From Chitinophagales bacterium (lineage in GTDB: Bacteria > Bacteroidota > Bacteroidia > Chitinophagales > UBA2359), in NCBI GenBank assembly GCA_020629335.1, contig JAHDDN010000107.1:1-14211 (forward strand): a stretch of DNA of 14,211 nucleotides. Reading direction: 5' to 3'. This document shows, piece by piece, positions 9,074-14,211 of this stretch. The first letter of the stretch is position 1. Each line of letters opens with the position of its first letter. The notes beneath the pieces are model-generated. The model made no database searches, had not been told where the DNA came from, and worked only from the letters and a program-made list of their open reading frames with translations. The position numbers and the translations under genes were made by a program.

Positions 9074-9616
9074 ATGGGAGTGAAAAAAATCGATTATGCA
9101 GCACATTATAACTTTGATGATTATCAAAGGTGGTCAGATCCTTGGGAGTTGATTGATGGTGTTCCCTATGCAATGAGTCCTGCACCTTCACTTTTACATC
9201 AGAGAATTAATGGGCGAATTATCAGTCATCTCAGAGAATTATTAGCAAATTGTGCCCACTGTGAAGCATTGATGCCAGTTGATTGGAAAGTATCTGATGA
9301 TACAGTGGTACAGCCAGATGCTTCTGTATTATGTGAACCTGCTTCGGGTAATTATATTACAACTGCGCCAGTATTGATTTTTGAAATCTTTTCTCCTTCT
9401 ACTAAATCTAAGGACCAGCACTTAAAGTTTGAATTATATCAAAGAGAAGGAGTGAAGTATTATGTAATGATAGATCCTATTGAAGAAAAAGCATTGATCT
9501 ATCATTTAGATGATGGTACTTACCAATTATTATTAAAGACCAAAGAGTCTGTAGTGAATTTTGATTTGGACAAATGCCAAATCGATTTTAATTGTGAAAA
9601 ACTATGGAAGAATTAG
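9074..9616 (+). CDS. Uma2 family (DUF820) restriction-endonuclease-fold protein
   Basis: Protein of 180 residues matching the Uma2/DUF820 family, which has a PD-(D/E)XK nuclease-like core. Visible marks are WELIDGVPYAMSPAPSLLHQ (24-43), the acidic core PDASV with Asp82, FEIFSPSTKSKD with Glu104 as likely second metal ligand, and YQREGVKYYVMIDP (122-135), the typical helix and strand after the core. The family is abundant in cyanobacteria, Chloroflexota and some Bacteroidota, and its biological role is largely unknown. Here it starts 2 bp after the purM stop, and its last 13 bp overlap the start of engB, so it is translated within a housekeeping operon rather than beside a toxin, transposase or methylase. 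Nuclease activity is inference from fold; I see no partner gene. Confidence 0.88.
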   Translation: MGVKKIDYAAHYNFDDYQRWSDPWELIDGVPYAMSPAPSLLHQRINGRIISHLRELLANCAHCEALMPVDWKVSDDTVVQPDASVLCEPASGNYITTAPVLIFEIFSPSTKSKDQHLKFELYQREGVKYYVMIDPIEEKALIYHLDDGTYQLLLKTKESVVNFDLDKCQIDFNCEKLWKN

Positions 9617-10227
9617 AACTTATTAAATATGCGAACTTTATCAAAAGCTCGCCAAGCGTCAATGAATGTCCACCTGATACGAAGCCAGAATATGCCTTTA
9701 TCGGGCGTTCTAATGTAGGGAAGTCTTCTTTGATAAATTATATAACGGGACATAAAAAGTTAGCGAAGGTATCTGGAACTCCAGGTAAAACGCAATTGAT
9801 CAATCATTTTGAAATTAATAATGAATGGTTTATCGTGGATTTGCCTGGCTATGGTTTTGCAAAGGTATCCAAGACACAGAGAAAAGCTTGGGAGCGAATG
9901 ATCCGTAACTACTTGATTAAAAGACGTAATTTAGGATGCGTTTTTTCTTTGATAGATTCTCGAATCCCACCCCAAAAAATTGATATGGAATTTATTAATT
10001 GGATGGGAGAAATGCGCATTCCATTCGTAATCGTATTTACTAAAGCGGACAAACGTCAAAGTAAGAAGGTCAGAGAAAATGTGGCTAAATTTAAAAAAGA
10101 AATGAGCTTGACTTGGGAGACCATGCCAGATACATTTATTACTTCTTCCAATGATAAAAATGGCAAGGAAGAAATATTAGCTTTTATCAATAAAATCAAT
10201 CGTGAATATGGAGCTAATTTGGGTTAA
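9604..10227 (+). CDS. engB: ribosome-assembly GTPase EngB (YihA/YsxC)
   Basis: Essential-type GTPase of 207 residues that assists late 50S ribosomal subunit assembly. All G motifs are visible: G1 GRSNVGKS (34-41), G2 around Thr59-Thr63 in SGTPGKTQLIN, G3 DLPGYG (79-84), G4 TKAD (146-149) and G5 TSS (180-182). Length and the segment between G3 and G4 (RKAWERMIRNYL, then LIDSRIPPQ) are typical of the family. The ATG overlaps the end of the Uma2-like gene by 13 bp, suggesting translational coupling. The gene ends 11 bp from the stop of the convergent response regulator, with no terminator hairpin visible between them, so the two transcripts may overlap at their ends. Confidence 0.95.
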   Translation: MEELELIKYANFIKSSPSVNECPPDTKPEYAFIGRSNVGKSSLINYITGHKKLAKVSGTPGKTQLINHFEINNEWFIVDLPGYGFAKVSKTQRKAWERMIRNYLIKRRNLGCVFSLIDSRIPPQKIDMEFINWMGEMRIPFVIVFTKADKRQSKKVRENVAKFKKEMSLTWETMPDTFITSSNDKNGKEEILAFINKINREYGANLG

Positions 10228-10238
10228 TCTCTAACTTT

Positions 10239-10949
10239 TTATTCATTCACGACTTTGATATCTTCTTGTACTTTTAATACAAAGCCTACCTTGAATACTG
10301 TTTCTATTTTTATTCGAGGATCATTTTTAAGTAGCTTTCTGATCTTTGAAATGAAAACATCGAAACTTCTACCCAAGAAATAATCTTTCTTACCATAAAT
10401 TTCTAATACCGCTTCCTCTCTTTTTAGGATCTTGTTTTTATTGATACAGAGGAGTCGAAGGATCTCATTCTCTTTTTGGGTAAGTCTGATGGCATCGTTT
10501 TGATAAATCAATTCTTGGGTATCGTATTTGAAGGTATAATCACCGATACAGAAAGTAGGGATATATTCTGCAATGTTTTTTTTGCAGTATCGCTTTAGGA
10601 TCACATTAATTTTGCATAATAATTCTTCGTGATGGAAAGGTTTCGCAATATAGTCTTCAGCACCAATATCATAGCCTTTGAGTTTATCCTCTATCATAGA
10701 TTTTGCGGTCAAAAAAATAAAAGGGGTTTCATGCCCTTTATTACGTAAGTTTTGGGCTAAGGAAAATCCATCCATTTTAGGCATCATCACATCCAAAATA
10801 CAGAGGTCGTAAATTTCCTTTTCCGCATATTTTAATCCTGCTAAACCATCCTTGCAAAGTTTTACATAAAAGTTTTCACTCTCGAGTAAATCTACAAGCA
10901 GGAAACCAAGGTTCAGGTCATCTTCTACGACTAATATTTTCTTTTGCAT
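10239..10949 (-). CDS. OmpR-family response regulator
   Basis: Protein of 236 residues with an N-terminal receiver domain (about 1-120) and a C-terminal winged-helix DNA-binding domain (about 135-230). Receiver residues are VVEDD (7-11), phospho-acceptor Asp53 in ILDVMMPKMDG, Thr81 in FLTAKS and Lys103 in IAKPF. The winged-helix part shows RLTQKENEILRLL, the usual OmpR/PhoB trans-activation helix, and RSFDVFISKIRKLL, the recognition helix. Its ATG is 4 bp after the stop of the sensor kinase gene, so the two form a cognate pair in one transcript. Relatives in Bacteroidota include RprY-type regulators, but I do not assign that name. The TAAC array at 12319-12429, upstream of the divergent cysteine-rich gene, is a plausible target, since regulators of this family usually bind direct repeats spaced about one helical turn apart. 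Confidence 0.94.
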   Translation of the reverse strand: MQKKILVVEDDLNLGFLLVDLLESENFYVKLCKDGLAGLKYAEKEIYDLCILDVMMPKMDGFSLAQNLRNKGHETPFIFLTAKSMIEDKLKGYDIGAEDYIAKPFHHEELLCKINVILKRYCKKNIAEYIPTFCIGDYTFKYDTQELIYQNDAIRLTQKENEILRLLCINKNKILKREEAVLEIYGKKDYFLGRSFDVFISKIRKLLKNDPRIKIETVFKVGFVLKVQEDIKVVNE

Positions 10950-10953
10950 AATT

Positions 10954-12219
10954 TTAGGTTATGGGTAAACTAATTTCAAATTGGCTGCCTTTATTTAATT
11001 CGCTTTTAACGACGATTTGACCTTTGTGTAATTCTAAAGCCTTTTTGACATAAGATAATCCTATTCCAAACCCTTTACTATCTTTAATGTCTCCTGTATT
11101 AACTCGCTGGAATTTTTTGAAGATATGTGCTTGATCGTTCTTGCTAATACCAATTCCATTATCGGAAAATAGCAATTTATACATTCCACACTCTTCACTA
11201 ATACTAATGCTAAGTTGAGGGGTTTTAGTACAGTATTTTAGAGAGTTATCAATGAGGTTGATACAGATGTTTTTAAGGTGAAAAGGATCGCCTTTAATGA
11301 TGCATTCGTGTGCTGGGAAGTTCGTTTGAATCGTCCCGTTTTTTTCATTGCTTATCATCTCCATATAATTGACCGCTTCACTGACAATTACTTTCAAATC
11401 TATTGCTTCTTCTTGTAAGCTATATTCTTCACTTTCCATTTTAGATAGGTATAAGACCTTTTCAATTTGGGCTGCCAAACGAGAGTTTTCTCTTTTGATA
11501 ATATCTAAATACTTCTGTCCTTTAGTGTCTTGATATTGTCTATTGAATAGGCTTAGGGCTAAGGTGATATTGGTCAGTGGCGTTTTTAGCTCATGTGCGG
11601 TATTGTTGAAAAAATCAATATTGTTATCCGTAATGATTTTTTGTTGAACGAGCGCTTTGAGGATAATAAAAGATACAAGGGCTAATAGTAAGGAGATTAA
11701 GACAGAGGAAAAAATCATAAACTTCAGTTTGTCATAGACGTAGTTTCCCTTTAATGGAAAGGAAACATAAAGTTGATGATCTTTCATGATATCCAAGCTT
11801 GGATTGATGGTACAGCAATAGGAATTAGAAGAATTACAACTCAATTTTTTATCTAAAATGGCCACATCATATTGATCTTCAATACCAAAACACTGCAAAT
11901 GGCCTGAAAGCATTTCGGTTAATTCATCTTTTCTATGATCAGGAATAGCATTGATTTCAGAATCAAAGTAATAACAGTCTTCGTTTTCCCCGCAACCCGT
12001 TTCTTTTAAAGCGATTATTTCTTTCGAATATTTAGAATTGTATTCGGTGAGGGTACTACCGAGGGCTAAGCTGACCTTTTGATCAAACTGTTCCTCTACC
12101 ATTGCCTTAGACATTAATAACCAATTGATTTGGAAAATAATTAATAAGGCTAAGGCAAGGCATACCGCTGCCATTAAAAGGGGAATTCTATAGTATTTTA
12201 TCCATTTTTTCAAATACAC
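10954..12219 (-). CDS. sensor histidine kinase with cysteine-bearing periplasmic domain
   Basis: Inner-membrane kinase of 421 residues. TM1 is at about 14-36, a periplasmic sensor domain at about 37-165, and TM2 at about 167-190. HisKA follows with phospho-acceptor His209 in NTAHELKTPLTN, then HATPase_c with N-box NLIDNSLKY (321-329), G1 DNGIGIS (353-359), F-box FKKF (367-370) and G2 GFGIGLSYV (383-391). The sensor domain has six cysteines (76, 82, 110, 128, 135, 136), an even number that could form disulfides or bind metal; it matches no sensor family I know. There is no HAMP domain. The only early start is GTG at 12219, with an in-frame TGA shortly upstream; the next ATG falls inside TM1. 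A -7 box (12234-12241) lies about 15 bp before the GTG. The kinase gene precedes its regulator by 4 bp and diverges from the secreted cysteine-rich gene. Confidence 0.93.
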   Translation of the reverse strand: MYLKKWIKYYRIPLLMAAVCLALALLIIFQINWLLMSKAMVEEQFDQKVSLALGSTLTEYNSKYSKEIIALKETGCGENEDCYYFDSEINAIPDHRKDELTEMLSGHLQCFGIEDQYDVAILDKKLSCNSSNSYCCTINPSLDIMKDHQLYVSFPLKGNYVYDKLKFMIFSSVLISLLLALVSFIILKALVQQKIITDNNIDFFNNTAHELKTPLTNITLALSLFNRQYQDTKGQKYLDIIKRENSRLAAQIEKVLYLSKMESEEYSLQEEAIDLKVIVSEAVNYMEMISNEKNGTIQTNFPAHECIIKGDPFHLKNICINLIDNSLKYCTKTPQLSISISEECGMYKLLFSDNGIGISKNDQAHIFKKFQRVNTGDIKDSKGFGIGLSYVKKALELHKGQIVVKSELNKGSQFEISLPIT

Positions 12220-12233
12220 AATTTTTCAATTGG

Positions 12234-12241
12234 CAAAAATA
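12234..12241 (-). promoter_or_regulatory. -7 promoter box for the two-component operon
   Basis: The minus strand reads TATTTTTG, matching TAnnTTTG, 15 bp upstream of the kinase GTG start. It would give a leader of roughly 10 nt. The region is AT-rich, which raises the chance of a fortuitous match. Confidence 0.4.
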
Positions 12242-12318
12242 ATTGATTGAAATGAGTTCATTGCTAATGGCTGTAAAATGGGGATAAATCTGTTAAATGT
12301 AAAGTAATTGGTCTTCAA

Positions 12319-12429
12319 TAACAACTTCTTAACATGCTATAACTTTTTCAAGCTATTTACTAAGTCACCAAATACAATACCTAACTCAAATTAACAACTA
12401 GATAACAAGTTTATAACAGTTGACTAACG
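12319..12429 (+). promoter_or_regulatory. helically phased TAAC motif array, candidate response-regulator operator
   Basis: TAAC pentamers start at 12319 (TAACA), 12330 (TAACA), 12340 (TAACT), 12382 (TAACT), 12392 (TAACA), 12403 (TAACA), 12413 (TAACA) and 12425 (TAACG). Steps are 11, 10, 42, 10, 11, 10 and 12 bp; 42 bp is four turns of 10.5 bp. A TAAGT at 12361 falls two turns after 12340. All copies are on the same strand and face, the classic pattern for OmpR-family direct-repeat binding. The last copy ends about 22 bp before the -7 box of the cysteine-rich gene, a suitable position for an activator. The array lies between that gene and the divergent kinase/regulator operon. Binding by the neighbouring regulator is inference. 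Confidence 0.65.
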
Positions 12430-12450
12430 TGAACCAGAGCGATTTGCCTA

Positions 12451-12458
12451 TACCTTTG
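12451..12458 (+). promoter_or_regulatory. -7 promoter box for the cysteine-rich secreted protein gene
   Basis: TACCTTTG, an exact TAnnTTTG match, 60 bp before the ATG. The predicted start site near 12465 falls within the first hairpin of the leader. No -33 element was found at the normal distance, which fits a promoter that needs an activator bound at the upstream TAAC array. Confidence 0.6.
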
Positions 12459-12461
12459 ACA

Positions 12462-12494
12462 TATCAAATTTTTTGATAGCTCAGGGATTCTGAG
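12462..12494 (+). promoter_or_regulatory. two consecutive inverted repeats at the transcription start region
   Basis: First dyad: TATCAAA (12462-12468), TTT, TTTGATA (12472-12478), 7 bp perfect. Second dyad: CTCAG (12480-12484), GGATT, CTGAG (12490-12494), 5 bp perfect. They sit one base apart, between the -7 box and the start codon. The first could be an operator straddling the transcription start, or both could form 5' leader hairpins affecting mRNA stability or translation. Which of these is true cannot be decided from sequence. Confidence 0.5.
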
Positions 12495-12518
12495 TGGTAA
12501 CTTAAAAATTCAATAATT

Positions 12519-13046
12519 ATGAAAATCTTAAAAATTTCGTTGTCGGTTCTTTTCTTAATGGCGTTTGCTGTAATCGGCTTACAGGCTCAATCGACAAGTG
12601 CTGATTTAAAAACAGAAAAAGCGACTCAGTGTAGTATGAAAGCTAGTGCTACAAAGGATGCTAATTGTACACCAGGCTGTTGCGCATTATGTCCTCCTGC
12701 TTGTTGTAAAGGGAAGGAAACTAAGGCTATGGCTGCATCCTTACAAACAGAAGATGTATTAAAAGCAGGAAAAAAATGTTGCAGCTTATTGCCTTTAAAT
12801 TGTTGTAAAGCAGCTACTTCTAATGGGAAGGCTACTACTGCTAATGTAATGGCCGAGAATGTGAGTTTAGATAGCGCTAAAAAGCCTTGTTGCAAAACGA
12901 AGACAAGTTGTACTAAGACTAACAATCAAAAATCAACCACTAATGTAATGGCTGAGAATGTAAGCTTGAATAAAGCTAAAAAGCCTTGTTGTAGTAAAAA
13001 GTCGACTTGTACAAAGCAAGCATCTAAAGAAAAAATCACTTTTTAG
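12519..13046 (+). CDS. secreted small cysteine-rich, lysine-rich repeat protein
   Basis: Protein of 175 residues of no family I recognise. Residues 1-24 are a clear signal peptide (MKILKIS, a hydrophobic core, then GLQAQ), so the mature chain is periplasmic or exported. It has 17 cysteines, all in the mature part, including six CC pairs at 54-55, 62-63, 87-88, 95-96, 124-125 and 157-158, plus CALCPPACC at 55-63. Lysine is abundant and aromatic residues are absent after the signal peptide except for the C-terminal Phe. Residues 109-133 and 142-166 are near-identical units (MAENVSL, AKKPCC, then CTK), and MAASLQTEDVLKAGKKCC at 71-88 is a weaker third unit. This composition suggests metal binding or thiol scavenging, like a periplasmic metallothionein, but that is inference. 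It diverges from a two-component operon whose sensor also carries periplasmic cysteines, and it is followed by a strong terminator, so it is monocistronic. Confidence 0.88.
   Translation: MKILKISLSVLFLMAFAVIGLQAQSTSADLKTEKATQCSMKASATKDANCTPGCCALCPPACCKGKETKAMAASLQTEDVLKAGKKCCSLLPLNCCKAATSNGKATTANVMAENVSLDSAKKPCCKTKTSCTKTNNQKSTTNVMAENVSLNKAKKPCCSKKSTCTKQASKEKITF
12843..13016 (+). repeat. tandem 99-bp-period repeat within the cysteine-rich gene
   Basis: Two 75-bp units (12843-12917 and 12942-13016) encode NVMAENVSL..AKKPCC followed by ..CTK. They are separated by 24 bp coding for a Thr/Asn/Lys-rich linker. The nucleotide copies differ at several sites (for example GCC/GCT and GAT AGC/AAT AAA), so the duplication is not very recent. 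It shows the protein grew by duplication of a CC-containing module. Confidence 0.85.
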
Positions 13047-13072
13047 TTTGTAATGTTATTAAAGTGATAGTG

Positions 13073-13114
13073 AAGCCGATTGTAAGACGTTACAGTCGGC
13101 TTTTTTGTTTTTAA
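13073..13114 (+). terminator. intrinsic terminator of the cysteine-rich gene
   Basis: AAGCCGATTGTAA (13073-13085) pairs with TTACAGTCGGCTT (13090-13102) around a GACG loop: twelve Watson-Crick pairs plus one wobble. It is followed by a T-rich tract (TTTT G TTTTT). It lies 26 bp after the cysteine-rich stop. The convergent phosphopantetheinyl transferase gene ends about 40 bp further on; in that direction the trailing sequence is less U-rich. Confidence 0.93.
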
Positions 13115-13154
13115 TCATTGACACAGCAGTAATATTTTTCATTCATGCTGAAAG

Positions 13155-13775
13155 TTACTTTTTTACTAAATAAGTAATAAGCAGTTCTTTATCGTGTATG
13201 AAGTGATGTAAATCTAAGGTAAACTGCTCATCGGCTTTATTGAATTGTGCTTTCCATTGTCCATGTTCTTGGTAGATGCCTAAGTTTTTGGCAAATATGA
13301 CATTCCCTTTCCCATATAATTTGAATAAACATTCTTTAGCACACCAGTAGAGTAGTGTTTGGTAAGAATGCTTCTGATCGGCGATATCCTGCGCCTCTTT
13401 TTCTGATAAAAATTTATGTTTGATGCGTTCTACTCGATTGGATAAATACTCTATATCAATGCCTACTTTATGTGTTGGGCTGAGTAGCAAGGCGATATAA
13501 TCACGGGTATGGCTAATAGAAATATGATGGCCTTCTACTAGCGGTTGCCTGTTATGTGTATAAGTGATAGTGGCCTTGGGTCCTAGGAGGTGTTTGAGTA
13601 AAATCCTGGCCCCGATATACTCTTTTTTCCTTTTTTCGTACTTTAATTCCGCTAATTGTGCTTTTTCTTGCTGTGTCGAGTGAAATAATTGGGTTAATTC
13701 TTCCAAAGATTCTTTAACTTGCCAGAGACAGAGTTGTGCATCAGCGATGGGCTTTTGATGAAGTATAAGCGGCAT
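13155..13775 (-). CDS. 4'-phosphopantetheinyl transferase (Sfp type)
   Basis: Protein of 206 residues that would move the phosphopantetheine arm of CoA onto a serine of acyl or peptidyl carrier proteins, in the cytoplasm. Visible family motifs: SISHTRDYIALLLS (86-99), VGIDIE (104-109, metal-binding Asp107 and Glu109), KFLSEKE (121-127) and WCAKECLFKLYGKG (144-157, with Trp144, Lys147, Glu148 and Lys152). Length is in the Sfp/EntD-like range rather than the short AcpS range. No carrier protein, polyketide or peptide synthetase gene is in view, so it may serve fatty-acid ACP or a distant cluster. The start ATG follows a TAACTTTG box by only 4 bp. The rest of the upstream region is taken up by structured repeat copy B. 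Confidence 0.92.
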   Translation of the reverse strand: MPLILHQKPIADAQLCLWQVKESLEELTQLFHSTQQEKAQLAELKYEKRKKEYIGARILLKHLLGPKATITYTHNRQPLVEGHHISISHTRDYIALLLSPTHKVGIDIEYLSNRVERIKHKFLSEKEAQDIADQKHSYQTLLYWCAKECLFKLYGKGNVIFAKNLGIYQEHGQWKAQFNKADEQFTLDLHHFIHDKELLITYLVKK

Positions 13776-13779
13776 GGCT

Positions 13780-13787
13780 CAAAGTTA
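13780..13787 (-). promoter_or_regulatory. possible -7 box just before the phosphopantetheinyl transferase gene
   Basis: The minus strand reads TAACTTTG, an exact -7 consensus, ending 4 bp before the ATG. If used, the mRNA would start at or inside the first codons, so it would be leaderless or translation would begin at a later codon. The -33 region would lie in the end of repeat copy B. The position is odd, so the call is tentative. Confidence 0.35.
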
Positions 13788-13798
13788 AGAAAATATTT

Positions 13799-14032
13799 CT
13801 TGCGTGAGGGATGGGAGCGGTATGTGGCGTATATGATGCGACTTACGACGCTTAGTGATGCGATGGCTGGCCCGAAGGGCAGACAAGCAGCACTTAGCAG
13901 AGTAGGAGCAGCATAGCCACATAAGAGCGGACAGCCCGACCATGCGCCTTCGGCGAATGATGAATGCGTAATGATGAATGATAAATGGGCTTGTGCTGCG
14001 CACGTCGCCTTTGCAAACGCATGGTCACGCCC
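13799..14032 (-). repeat. dispersed structured repeat element, copy B
   Basis: Same element as 4687-4900, on the opposite strand. Plus-strand coordinates of blocks identical to copy A: 13814-13828, 13851-13868, 13881-13897 and 13911-13931. It has the same order of parts: GGGCG at the outer end (14028-14032), a variable palindrome GACCATGCG/CGCATGGTC (13938-13946 and 14018-14026), GGGCT (13933-13937), the conserved TATGTGGC/GCCACATA stem base (13821-13828 and 13916-13923), and a tip hairpin GCCC-GAA-GGGC (13870-13880) where copy A has a different small hairpin. Two 11-bp direct repeats AATGATGAATG (13956-13966, 13970-13980) lie in the variable loop. The element occupies nearly all of the 273-bp divergent gap between the phosphopantetheinyl transferase and WD40 genes. 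Confidence 0.85.
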
Positions 14033-14048
14033 TAAAAATAAAGATTAG

Positions 14049-14211
14049 ATGGGTCGAATAAATATAGAACGAGTAGTGATGTTAACGGGCTTAAAGGCAG
14101 CTGTTTATGCTTTATGTGCGGCGGCAGAACCTCAGTATTTTTATAGTGCAGATGGGGCTGGCTGGGTGGTACGTTGGAATTTAGAGGATACAGAAAAGGC
14201 GGAATTGATAG
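14049..14211 (+). CDS. WD40-repeat protein, N-terminal fragment cut by the window edge
   Basis: The frame opens at ATG 14049 directly after an in-frame TAG and remains open to the window end (54 codons). The peptide begins MGRINIERVVMLTGLKAAVY and continues through ALCAAAEPQYFYSADGAG to WVVRWNLEDTEKAELI. The pattern (short lead-in strand, then VYAL, then FYSADGAGWVVRWNL) matches the first blade of a WD40 beta-propeller, with SADGAGWVVRWNL as the S-x-D-G...V-x-W core. There is no signal peptide at the start. The repeat element ends 16 bp upstream, so any promoter must lie in or right beside copy B. Function cannot be told from one blade. Confidence 0.75.
   Translation, partial: MGRINIERVVMLTGLKAAVYALCAAAEPQYFYSADGAGWVVRWNLEDTEKAELI

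Noticed and set aside
10228..10238. Terminator between engB and the convergent response regulator
   Set aside because: The gap is 11 bp with no hairpin in it or just beside it.
12843..13016. Regular repeats in the cysteine-rich gene considered as a CRISPR-like array
   Set aside because: Only two long units, in frame, encoding the same peptide, with a coding linker; this is protein-module duplication.
13956..13980. AATGATGAATG direct repeats as possible iterons or target-site duplications
   Set aside because: Only two imperfectly spaced low-complexity copies inside the variable loop of copy B; no support for an origin or insertion.
13719..14003. Open frames 13719-13916 (plus) and 13785-14003 (minus) around copy B
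   Set aside because: They span the repeat or the 5' end of the phosphopantetheinyl transferase gene and have no recognisable protein features; not called as genes.

Overview
The window looks like chromosomal DNA of a free-living member of the Bacteroidota. The evidence is a protein with a type IX secretion (Por) C-terminal sorting tail, at least five promoters matching the Bacteroidota -7 consensus TAnnTTTG, AT-rich gene starts without Shine-Dalgarno sequences, and protein variants (a ~460-residue arginine decarboxylase, a short OmpR/histidine-kinase pair) typical of that phylum. A Saprospira-like lineage is possible but is inference only.

Layout. (1) 18-4675 (+): a tightly packed operon of a T9SS-exported 813-residue protein, a single-domain rhodanese and a seven-heme c-type cytochrome with C-terminal TPRs. 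(2) 4676-4902: an intergenic space filled by a structured repeat element (copy A) holding an 18-bp perfect palindrome with a REP-like hairpin nested inside. (3) 4903-7845 (-): arginine decarboxylase and IMP dehydrogenase, each with its own promoter. (4) 7995-10227 (+): purM, a Uma2-family nuclease-like gene and engB, with 2-bp spacing and then a 13-bp overlap; purM and guaB diverge from a shared promoter region. (5) 10239-12219 (-): a response regulator and a sensor kinase whose periplasmic domain carries six cysteines. (6) 12220-12518: a divergent regulatory region with a helically phased array of TAAC motifs and two hairpins. (7) 12519-13046 (+): a small secreted cysteine-rich protein (17 Cys, six CC pairs) with tandem internal repeats, closed by a clear intrinsic terminator. 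(8) 13155-13775 (-): a phosphopantetheinyl transferase. (9) 13799-14032: copy B of the structured element, in inverted orientation, filling the divergent gap. (10) 14049 to the end (+): the start of a WD40-repeat protein.

How the parts may work together. The histidine kinase, response regulator and cysteine-rich secreted protein look like one sensory module: the kinase senses something through a cysteine-bearing periplasmic domain, and the phased TAAC array upstream of the cysteine-rich gene is a good candidate operator for the adjacent OmpR-family regulator. The purine genes guaB and purM share a divergent control region. The most unusual item is the pair of ~215-235-bp elements: 15-21-nt blocks are identical between copies, while several helices keep base pairing although their sequences differ. 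That points to a dispersed structured element (REP/MITE-like or RNA-encoding) rather than random intergenic DNA.
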